Origin: Rhipicephalus microplus
Lineage: Eukaryota; Arthropoda; Arachnida; Ixodida; Ixodidae
DNA: 64,000 nt
Assembly (NCBI RefSeq): GCF_043290135.1
Contig: NC_134705.1
Location: forward strand, 41,010,771-41,074,770
Direction: 5' to 3'
Each line of letters begins with the position of its first letter. Position 1 is the stretch's first letter. Shown piece by piece: positions 29,937-39,337 of this stretch. The notes below the pieces were generated by a model. The model was not told the DNA's origin, did not search any database, and saw nothing but the letters and a program-made list of their open reading frames with translations. Both the position numbers and the translations under genes were made by a program.

Positions 29937-32900
29937 ATGCCTGGGCATTGCTGTGTACCGCGGTGCCGCGGGAACTATGACGGTGGAGAATCTGTGCATG
30001 TGTTCCCGATCCCCTCGGACCCTACAAGAACAACTCAGTTGATTAAGGCTGTTCACCATGCGGACTTTACACCAGGAAAGCGATCAGTGGTAAGGCTAAC
30101 TTTCCTATTAAGTGCCGTTTTCTACACTTCCTGTGCATTGAATAACACCACGGGGATTGATGTGAGAGATAACGAGGACGCCCACTCTAGATTAAAAAGA
30201 ATGTTTGCGTGGCAAATATGAGGGAGTGAGCTTGTATAGATGACATTCGGCACCACGGGTTTCTTGAGAAATATTCAAAGTGTCTATTACTTTGCTGCCA
30301 TGAAGATGAGATACTGCTTCTTAACTTAAAATACTACGTTATTCTGTCTTTTTTTATTATCCTAGGTCTGCGAGCGCCACTTCAGACCATCCAACATGGT
30401 AAACACAACAAACTATGTGGATAAAAAGACAGGCAGAGTAATTGAAGCAAAGCTGAGGATTACCCGTCTTCGACCTGACGCAGTTCCAAGCATATTGCCG
30501 AACTGTCCAGCTTATCTTTCCGCCACAGCCGCAACCACATCTCGAGAGGCCCCACATGAAAAGAAAGCTCATCGAGAGGCAGCTTTACTGCAAGAAGCCG
30601 CCAACCTGTCTATCGAGACGCATCTTGAGAAAGAGCAAAATAACAGAATGGGCACTTTTCAGGCACTCTTTAACTGCCTTCCGCATATCAAGGTTTCAAA
30701 ATTCTGGACAGTTTTTACGCAGCATGACTGTGTACTCTTCCTCAACCTGACTGTTGATGGTGCCCCAGCTGTCAGAAAATCAGTGAAAATTACAGAGGAC
30801 CTTTCTTTCACGCTGTTTTTTCAAGACGTCGAGGTCACCAAACTTGATGGCATCGACATTCCCAAAATTATGAATGACATTCGGTGCTTGACGCGTCTTC
30901 TGGAAGCTGTTGAGGGATTTGATGAGACACCTACCTTGAAGTCCGAGGACAAGACCAGTGGCATACTAAAGCTCGTGGTGTCGCTTCTTGAGGACGCAAT
31001 GAATCAAGAAATGCAAGACGAGGAGCGACGCGATGCTTGTACATTCTTAAGGGAACAAGTCATGCTTTTTTTAAGGAACTCACCCCGCTACTCTTCAGAC
31101 TTGCTAGTATTTTCGAGCCTCCTATTTACCATCTCTCCTCACGCCTATAGATACTTGAGTAACTACGGAGGTCTCAAACTGCCGCATGAGTCAACAATCA
31201 GACGTGTATGCAATTCTCATGTTGTGAATCCGGCAGCTGAACAACAGGATGTTTCATTCTTGCTGCATCCGAAGAAACTCGTGACTGCGTTGAAGGATCA
31301 TGAAAAAACAGTGGTACTCATGATAGATGAAATCCATATACAACCGTATTTGGATTACAAAGGTGGCACAATCGTCGGCGTTGCCAGTAACACTTCGAAT
31401 GCAGCCAAGACAGCACATGTATTTATGATGCAAAGCCTTCTTTCAGCTCAAAAAAGTGTTGTTCATATTTTGCCAGTTGATAAAATTAACGCTGAACAGC
31501 TTCACACTGTCCTCCGCAGCATCATAAGTGAGCTTGAAAAAGTTGGTCTTCGCATCATCGCTGTTATCATGGATAACAATTCTCTATATCGCAGAACAAT
31601 GTCTCTTTTTGGAAATTCATCAAAAGTCAGCAGCTCCTACCCGCATCCATCAGATCCGACACGTCCTCTTTTTTTGTTGTTGATCCCGTTCACCTGTTAA
31701 AACGTGTTCGTAACAATTGGATTAATCAAAAGAACAGTGGCACATGCATGTTTTTTCCTTCTCTTCTGGATCTGGATGGCAGCCCGAAAATTCTCACAGC
31801 ATCTTTCAAGACCCTCCGGAATCTTCACTCAAAGGAACAAGATCAGCTTGTGAAGGCTGCTCCAATGCCCTCAGTAAAAGCTCTCAATCCTTTCAGCATG
31901 GAGAGGCAGAATGTTAAACTTGCCCTGAAAGTGTTTAATCAATCCATGACAGCTGCTTTAGAAACATATGACCAGCGCTATGACTTGCAGCACGCACCTG
32001 GAACTGCAGAGTTCATAAGGATTGTAGAAACGTGGTGGAAGATTATTAATGTTAAGTCTCCCAACAAAGGACGACGGCTTCGCGATGGGCTGCAGACTCC
32101 CATCACGCAAACATTGTGCCCACAAGTGCAATTCCTTCGAAGCATCATGCAGTGGCTTGACGTGTGGGAACAATTGAAGTTCGATAACGGAATTCTCACT
32201 CGGGAGACCCACAGTGCTTTTCGACTCACTACAGAGACATTTATCAAGCTTGTCGCATATTGTCTCGAAGACCTTGAATTTGACTATGTACTCCTGGGCA
32301 AGTTCCAGACAGACTGTTTGGAGGAAAGATTTGGCAAGTATCGACAACTTTCCGGGTCTCAATACCATGTCTCCATTAGGCAGATATAGGAATCCGAACG
32401 CAAGCTTCGTCTACAGAGTGCCCTGAAGTTGCCAGAGATGGATGCGGAAGCGCCTCCAATCAAATTTGATGAGGCCATTTTGCAGAAATTCAAAATTGAA
32501 GTAAATGCTAAGGACATTGAAATGAAGGCTCCTAATCTTCATGCAATAACATACGTCACAGGCTATTGTGCCCATGCGGCACCTAAGAAGCTGTCATGCA
32601 CTGCGTGCAGAACAAACTTAGTGGAAGAAGAGGAGATCGTGTTCGAAAACGCAGAAGTAATAGAGAGCATGAGTCGTGGAGGACTTAAGTTTTCCCAACC
32701 TGCAGTGGTGAATGCTGTTATGACCGCCGAAATAGTGTTGGACAAACTAAGAAGTCACAAGTATTCTACTGTCTTTCATGCACTCCCCAATCAAAAGCAA
32801 GTCCTTTTTTCGCTGACGTGCAACCTCTTGATGGAGGGCAGCCATTCTGAGGAATGTCATAGCGGTCACAGCCCAGGATTAGCGCTACAACACCTACTTA

Positions 32901-32989
32901 GTGCTGCAACCAACATTCTGCTGAAAAACTATTGTAAACTCAAAACGATCAACTTGTCCAAAAGAAAGTGGCCGAAAAGCGGAAGGTGA
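29937..32989 (+). pseudogene. THAP9/P-element-like transposase (two exons, one frameshift, one stop)
   Basis: Two exons (29937-30089 and 30366-32989) give about 925 codons, close to vertebrate THAP9. Exon 1 from ATG 29937 reads MPGHCCVPRCRGNYDGG, with HVFPIPSD, and exon 2 starts VCERHF, completing the C2CH zinc finger of a THAP DNA-binding domain. Later come SPHAYRYLSNYGGLKLP (P-transposase pattern), VVLMIDEIHIQPYLDYKGG (catalytic Asp in an RNase H-like fold), VIMDNNSLYR, VDPVHLLKRVRNNW and LGKFQTDCLEERFGKYRQ. The intron 30090-30365 begins GTAAGG, ends CCTAG and is phase 0. Defects: one T missing in a T7 run (31669-31675), shifting the frame, and TAG at 32387-32389 where ESERKL follows in frame. 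Poly(A) signal AATAAA at 33067-33072. It would bind and cut DNA ends; this copy encodes at most a truncated protein. Confidence 0.85.
30090..30365 (+). other. Intron in THAP transposase
   Basis: 276 bp, donor GTGGTAAGG context, acceptor after a long T-rich stretch ending TTATTATCCTAG. It splits the THAP zinc finger between Val and Val-Cys-Glu-Arg-His. Its presence shows that the gene was not retroposed. Confidence 0.85.
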
Positions 32990-33230
32990 ACACCTTGAAA
33001 CATTGACGGTTCGGTACTTTCACTTGTCTGTAAAACGTCACGTGCACTTGACCATTTATATATTTTAATAAACATTTGTGTTACACCCAACATAGTTCAT
33101 TTGTGTATTGTTGAGTGAAGCAAATATATATATATAGATTATGAAGAGTCTGGCTTCGGTTGCCGTAAAACAAATAGAAAAGACGCATACGCTTCTAAAA
33201 GACTGTTGATTCTACAATGTATATATATTA
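32990..33230. other. 3' UTR of THAP gene, then AT-rich flank
   Basis: The poly(A) signal lies at 33067. Farther on, a TATATATATAGATTATGAAG stretch (33123-33147) resembles the TATATATTATGAAG that leads into the gypsy C LTR at 33231, perhaps a diverged partial duplicate. No gene. Confidence 0.4.
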
Positions 33231-33404
33231 TGAAGTCTTGGTTTGGATTACCTTTTATTAGGCCCGAGGAACCGGCAGCCGACAACTACGATGAATGAGC
33301 CAAGATGATGATGCTACGCGACAACGATGAGGATGCATGAGCCACACATGATAATTATGATAATGTACTGGTGAAGAGAATGCGTATACTAAATGCCCAC
33401 ATCA
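33231..33404 (-). repeat. Gypsy C 3' LTR
   Basis: About 174 bp, TGATGTGGGCATTTAG to ACCAAGACTTCA in element sense. It contains CTAATAAAAGG, a likely polyadenylation signal. The left boundary is inferred from TG...CA ends only, since the partner LTR is missing. Confidence 0.6.
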
Positions 33405-33444
33405 ATTCCCCCCACGTGAGAGCGGCCAGCCTGGCCGCGGCAAG

Positions 33445-35402
33445 TCAAGGGGACAAAGAACGTCGCATGAAGGGCTTCATACGGGAGACATGGACGACCT
33501 CTGTAGTTCGATAACGGCGATCTGCTGGGGCTACAAGTGGCGTCACGCGGTAATTCGCTGGTGAAGTCTCTTCAAGAACTGTGTACGGCCCAATAAACCG
33601 AGGCTGAAATTTGTCACACAAACCAGGTGTGCGAACAGGTGTCAAAAGGAGCACTTCGTCTCCAGGTTGGAAGGATACATCACGATGCGATTCATCGTAA
33701 ACTAGCTTTCTGTCTTGCTGGCGGGCTTCAGTGTTTATACGAGCTCGTTGGTGGCACTGTGCGAGTCGTGAAACGTATTCCTCTGAAGAGGATGGAGATG
33801 AATTCGCTTGGCAGGTAAAGAAGGAGACGTCCAGGAAAGAAGTAGGGGAGCGTCCATAAACTAGGTAAAATGGCGAGTAGCCGGTTGTTCGCTGAATGGC
33901 CATATTGTAGGCGAAAGTGACGAATGGTAGAACAACGTCCCAGTTTTGTGGTCTGGTTGAATATAGGCGGCGATCATGTCAGCAAGAGTGCGGTGGAATC
34001 GCTCAGTGAGGCCGTTAGTCTGGAGATGATAACTAGAGGCAGTCTTGTGAGTTGTGCCGGAGGCCTGAAGAAGTTCGTTCACTAGTTGTGAAAGAAAGGC
34101 CCTTCCACGGTCACTGAGCAACACACGTGGAGCACCATGACGCAGTATAATGGCTCGGAGGATGAAATCGGCAATCTCAGAAGCTGAACCTGTAGTAACG
34201 GATGCCGTCTCGGCGTAGCGCGTCAAATGGTCAATGGCTGTTACTCTCCACCGGTTTCCAGCAGCACTGACTGAGAGGGGGCCATAAAGATCGACGCCTA
34301 CAACTTCAAATGGTGTGGCTGGGCACGGAAGAGGCTGTAGTTTACCGGCGGGAGCAGATGTTGGTAGTTTTCTACATTGACAGGTAGTGCAGGACCCGAC
34401 GTACCGAGCTACACTAGTGGTAATGCCTGGCCAATAAAACCGACTTCGAAGGCGATCGTAGGTTTTATGGTAACCAAGGTGACCAGCAGTCGGATGGTCA
34501 TGAAGTGCCCTGAGGACTTCGGACCGAAGCGATCGGGGCAGAACGGGAACCCAGGACTGACCGTCAGGATGGTAAATTTTGCGGTACAGCACCGAGTTGT
34601 CCAGCTTAAATTGCGAGAGTTGGCGACGGAGCCTTGCATTAGGTGGACGGGAACTGCCAGTGAGGTAGTCTATAATACGTCGACAGTATGGGTCAGCCAA
34701 CTGTCGAGAAGGAAAATCGTGCGGGTCGTCCGAAGGCAGCTGGTCCATAAAGGCGAGAGAGGAAACCGCCGTAGACGTGGACTCCGAGGGCGTGTTGTGC
34801 AAATTTATGGTGGAAACCCCGAGTGGAGTCGCTGGCAGTGGGCAGTGAGAAAGAGCATCGGCGTCACTATGCTTCCTGCCACACTTGTATACGATCTCAA
34901 AATCATATTCTTGGAGGCGTAGAATCCAGCGTCCGAGGCGTCCCGACAAGTTCTTGAGTGTCGAAAGCCAACATAAAGCATGGTGGTCGGGCACAATGGT
35001 GAAATGGCGGCCATGCAGATATGGACGAAATTTCTGTATTGACCAAACGATGGCGAGGCACTCCTGCTCGGTGATCGTGTAGTTCCTCTCGGCTGCGGAG
35101 AGGACGCGGCTGGCGTATGCAACGACTCGCTCTCGCGAAGAGTTGTCGCGTTGCAGGAGCACGGCTCCTAAACCGCGGCCGCTAGCGTCTGTGAGCAGGA
35201 AGGTCGGTGCATCATCGTGAAAATGAGCAAGTACAGGGTCGGTCGTAAGGGCACTCTTCAACCTGTCGAAAGCCGATTCACATTCCTGAGACCACTGAAA
35301 GGGCATACCGGAAGCAAGTAGCTTATGAAGTAGTGCGGCTATGGAGGCAAAGTTTTGTATGAATCGCCGAAAGTAAGAGGCGAGACCAAGGAAACTTCGC
35401 AA
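33445..35402 (-). pseudogene. Gypsy C RNase H and integrase
   Basis: RNase H: FLLTDASGRGLGAVLLQRD, ITEQECLAIVWSIQKFRPY, IVPDHHALCWLS, HSDADALSHCP. Integrase: zinc finger HDHPTAGHLGYHKTYDR with CTTCQCRK (HHCC complete), core GVDLYGPLSV (Asp), LLSDRGRAFL (Asp) and [12 protein letters not shown] (Glu). A frameshift near 33900 moves the reading to the 33903-33445 frame, which carries TGYSPFYLVYGRSPTSFLD, the DKFQPRFIGPYTVLEETS C-terminal domain and VVHVSRMKPF. All three DDE residues are present, so one shift is the main visible defect. Confidence 0.88.
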
Positions 35403-36931
35403 ATCTTTGGTTTGTCAGGGCGAGAGAAGCGAAGCACTGCAGCAGTTTTATCAGGGTCTGGGCGAATTCCGTCCTTGCTCACAACATGACCGAGTACCTT
35501 GATAGATCTGCTGGCGAAATGGCACTTTTTGGTGTTAATTTGAGGACCAGCGCCCGCAAGACAAGTCAGGACCTCGTCCAAGCGTTGCAGATGTTAAGGA
35601 AACGTCGATGAAAAGACAACAATGTCATCGAGGTAACATAGGCAAGTCTTCCATTTCAGGCCACGCAGCACGGTGTCAATCATGCGCTCAAAAGTTGCGG
35701 GCGCATTGCATAGACCGAACGGCATAACATTGAATTCGTATAGGCCGTCCGGGGTTGCAAACGCAGTTTTTTCTTTATCATCTTCGTGCATGGGGATTTG
35801 CCAATAGCCGGAACGCAAGTCGAGGCTCGAAAAGTATTCAGCACCCTGTAAGGAATCTAGGGCGTCGTCGATGCGTGGCATGGGGTATACGTCCTTTCTA
35901 GTGATCTTATTGAGTGCTCGGTAATCGACACAAAATCGTACGGAACCGTCTTTTTTACGTACCAGAACGATGGGCGACGACCAAGGACTGGTTGAGGGTC
36001 GGATTATCTCCCGTTGGAGCATATCGTCCACGTTTTCTTCAATGATTTTTCGTTCAGCTAGAGAGACGCGGTACGGACGGCGGTGCACAATGGATGTTCC
36101 GTCGGTCTGAATACGATGTGCTGTAGCAGTTGTCTGGCCCAAAGTGGATGAATGAACGTCAAAAGAGTTTGCATGCTTTTCCAACAAATCAAGCAGCTGC
36201 TGCTTCTGTGAGTCATTCAAGTCTTTGTTGATGGCTGCTGTAAAGGCCGAGGAAGCAGCATGATCTGCAGGATGGCCTTTAGAGGAGACAGGGGTAAGAG
36301 GCACAACACACACAGGCTGCAGATCGGCAACGCAGGCGACAGTAGTGCCCCGTGGCAGTAAAATTTTATCTTGTGTGGTGTTGGTAGCAGCGAGGACAGT
36401 TGATCCATTGTTGAAGCGAGCCACACCTGATGCCAGAGCTATGCCTTTATTAAGACAACATGGTGACGGAGTGACCAAAATGTCACCAGAGTCGACGTCG
36501 TTGGACAAAACTGTCACTAATTGATGTTCGTTTGGTGGTAACTCGATGTCTACTGCAGCGATGAGTCGAAGTGGCCTGTAGGTTTCGTCGTTGAGCAAGT
36601 GGTCCGTGTCAGTAAGATGAACGACACGTTGTGCACAGCAAATAGCCGCAGAAGCAGAGGAAAGAAAGTCCCAGCCTAAAATGAGTTCATGGGAGCACGG
36701 GGATAGCACAGCAAATTCTATATAATGAAGAATTTCGTCGATTAGTACACGGGCAGTACAGAGAGCGGAAGGGCGAATCATTGTTCCCTGCGCTGTAACC
36801 AGTGTCGGTCCATCATAAGGCGTCGTGACTTTTCGAAGACGGGCACACAAATCAGCACGAATAACAGAAAACGCAGCCCCAGTGTCCACCAAAGCATCAA
36901 CGTCCACTCCCTCAACTGTGACCGCAATCAT
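35339..36931 (-). pseudogene. Gypsy C protease and reverse transcriptase
   Basis: From 36931: AVTVEGVDVDALVDTGAAFS, with the retropepsin DTG. HELILGWDFLSSASAAI follows with the ILGxDFL strand. RT begins with HRIQTDGTSIVHRRPYRV, PSTSPWSSPIVLVRKKDGSV, DYRALNKITRKDVYPMPRI, SSLDLRSGYWQI (palm Asp intact), FGLCNAPATFERMID and CYLDDIVVFSS (YLDD intact). A stop just after FSSTFP and a frame change at about 35590 lead to 35581-35339 with TKKCHFASRSIKVLGHVVS, then another change at about 35400 into RNase H. Confidence 0.88.
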
Positions 36932-36939
36932 ATTATAGG

Positions 36940-38292
36940 GGCGCGCTGGAGGAATTGGAGTCCTGTGTTGGAATGCAGTTTGTCCTCCAAAAACTGCATC
37001 GCTTAGTTTTCCGGACGCCGATCAGAAGTAAGGGAAGCAGGCTGAAGAGGAGAAGAAGAGCGCCGGTAAGGCGACGGTGAACGGCGTCGGGTTGATCGGT
37101 GACTACTGCGCAGTTCACCCGATGCTGGCGGAGATGGAGACCGACGCGGCGGTGACAAATAACGGCGACCCTGGTACAAGGCTCCTGTGGTATAGTCCCG
37201 TTCGCGTATGTCATACCCTCGGCGCTCGTCTTGCTGGCGCTTGCGGCAAAAGCGTGCAATGTGACCACGATAGCCGCAATAATAGCACGTAGGCCGAGTC
37301 GATCGATGAGGAGGGTAGTAGCTTGCGCTAACTGCACCAGGAGAGAGAGAAGTCAGAGGGATAGGTGACGGCTCACGCGGTGGTGATGAAAAGCTCGTGG
37401 GAAAGCTTGGGGGAGGTGCGGCAGCAACCGACGCGTACGTTCGTGGCGGGGACGTCGAGCTGACGGTGCCTGGTGGTGCGGCGGTGGTGTGCGGGAACGA
37501 TGGTAGAGTACGAGAGACAATGGGCTACAGGTTGGCCATGTGGGTCATGGACGTGAGCTCTTCCCTGATGACATCCCGCAATGACGTTGAAGAGGACTGA
37601 ACGGGACACACTGAAGGTAGTGTGAATCCCATTGATTCTAATTCTTCACGTATAATCGCCCTTATCGTGTCTCGCAGGTTTGGATCAGTCGTAATACGGG
37701 CCGCGTCACTGTCTCATTGTAGGCGCATAGACTCAAGTTCTTCGAGGCGCTGACAGGTTGTCGCAACGTCAGCAACGGTGGCCGGATTCTGGATTGCTAG
37801 GGCATTGAATGCGACGGGTGCAATCCCCTTAAGAAGCTGGCGCACCTTGTCTGATTCTGTCATTGGTGTGTCAACCCGGCGGCAAAGTGAAAGAACATCC
37901 TCGATGTAGGATGTGTACGACTCCCCGATGTGCTGTTTCCGAGTCGCGAGAGCTTTGTTTGCGAGAGCCGAACGAACAGCCGGTGTGCCAAAGACATGGC
38001 GAAGCTGATCTTTGAAGGCTGACTAGTCGGGGATGTCGATGAAGTGGTTGAGGAACCACGTCTTCGCGACACCCGTGAGGTAGAATGACACGTGAGCGAG
38101 TTTGTAGGTGTTATCCCACCGGTTAGCAGCGCCGACACGTTCGAAATCGTCCAGCCATTCTTCCACATCTTCCCCGCGCATACCAGCGAAGGGATGGGGC
38201 TCACGCTGGAGGCTGTTGATGACGTGAGAAGGCGCGGCGCGCGGTGGTTGAGTGGGAACGGCTGCAGCACCGGCCTCATCTTGGTGCGACAT
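36940..38292 (-). pseudogene. Gypsy C Gag
   Basis: An ATG at 38292 opens [20 protein letters not shown], then PHPFAGMRGEDVEEWLDDFE, LAHVSFYLTGVAKTWFLNHF. A TAG at about 38023 replaces a likely Trp (IPD-stop-SAFKDQL). QHIGESYTSYIEDVLSLCRR and VRQLLKGIAPVAFNALA follow, then two more stops. The nucleocapsid knuckle CYYCGYRGHIARFC (37244-37290) has a complete CCHC, unlike element B. The Arg/Ser/Pro-rich end runs toward the protease. Confidence 0.8.
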
Positions 38293-38385
38293 ATTTCCGG
38301 ACACCTGGCCCAAGCGGCGACCTGAACGTAGCTCCAGGGGGTAGAGTGGTCGAGAGGATGGCGGGGGATATAACAGCACTCTCGC

Positions 38386-38503
<118 letters not shown>

Positions 38504-38580
38504 AGGGAACTATGCGAACAACGACGAAGCAGCACGAAACGGCAAGCCACAGCGTTGGTGCACGCGCGACCCGAGCTTGG

Positions 38581-38893
38581 GTGCCGCAGGTCGTCCAAAG
38601 ACGTCCGTAATAGCCGTCTTGAATGCAGACCACGTGGTAATGTCAGCTGTGTGGTTATTAAACCACAGTTGTGCGGTGTCCGCAAAGTAGAATGTGACGT
38701 AGCCCAGCTTACTTGGGTCGTCCCATTTGCTACTTGCGCCGACTTTGTCGTACCTCGCCAACCAATCTTCGACGTCCGACTCAGTGGAGCCCGTGAAGAT
38801 AGGAGGGTTTCGTTGAGGATACACGGCACCGCAAGTGACATGGACGGTCGAAGGTCCCACCTGGAGAGGCGTCTCGGTGGCCATGTTCATGTC
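38581..38893 (-). pseudogene. Gypsy D Gag N-terminus
   Basis: Starts MNMATETPLQVGPSTVHVTC at 38893. [40 protein letters not shown] and [13 protein letters not shown] follow, the standard gypsy Gag core resembling Gag of B. At 38580 it collides with the inverted LTR fragment and ends in antisense LTR sequence. Confidence 0.8.
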
Positions 38894-38944
38894 ACGTAGA
38901 GGGGGTAGCTTACGGGAGCGAAGTTCCAGGTTTGTACGGGAGTC

Positions 38945-38961
38945 CACACACCTCCACCAGA
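38945..38961 (-). promoter_or_regulatory. Gypsy D primer-binding site
   Basis: In element sense TCTGGTGGAGGTGTGTGG follows the LTR end GCGTGACA. It shares the TGGTGGAGG core with B and F. Confidence 0.55.
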
Positions 38962-39132
38962 TGTCACGCAGTTTATTTACGTACAGACCTACTTGAAGGC
39001 CGAGGAACGCCAGAAGAGCGAGGAACGCCAACAGGCCGAAAATACAAAACAAACGCAAGCTCGGGTCGCGCGTGCACCAACGCTGTGGCTTGCCGTTTCA
39101 TGCTGCTTCGTCGTCGTTCGCATAGTTCCCTA
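38962..39132 (-). repeat. Gypsy D LTR, minus copy
   Basis: About 171 bp, reverse complement of 39134-39299 with an extra CGTTCG-type triplet region near the junction. The last two bases of the expected terminus are missing at the head-to-head joint. Confidence 0.85.
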
Positions 39133-39133
39133 T

Positions 39134-39299
39134 TGTAGGGAACTATGCGACGAAGCAGCATGAAACGGCAAGCCACAGCGTTGGTGCACGCGCGACCCGA
39201 GCTTGCGTTTGTTTTGTATTTTCGGCCTGTTGGCGTTCCTCGCTCTTCTGGCGTTCCTCGGCCTTACAGTAGGTCTGTACGTAAATAAACTGCGTGACA
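39134..39299 (+). repeat. Gypsy D LTR, plus copy
   Basis: 166 bp, TGTAGGGAACT to CTGCGTGACA, with GTAAATAAAC near the end as a possible polyadenylation signal. Its first 78 bp also occur at 38501-38579. Confidence 0.88.
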
Positions 39300-39337
39300 A
39301 TATATATATGTCATCATCATCATCATCATCAGCCTGA

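Larger units (their letters stand above)
33231..38380 (-). mobile_element. Ty3/gypsy element C (minus), 5' LTR missing
   Basis: Minus-strand order: leader, Gag, protease, RT, RNase H, integrase, polypurine tract GGGGGGAAT, 3' LTR (33404-33231). Gag and pol appear to share one frame with in-frame stops. The 5' side runs from the Gag leader straight into a long (AT)n tract at 38389 with no LTR or primer site, so the 5' end was lost or replaced. Catalytic residues of protease, RT and integrase are all preserved, unlike in A and B. Confidence 0.88.

Noticed and set aside
34377..34922. 181-codon plus frame
   Set aside because: Antisense of gypsy C integrase.
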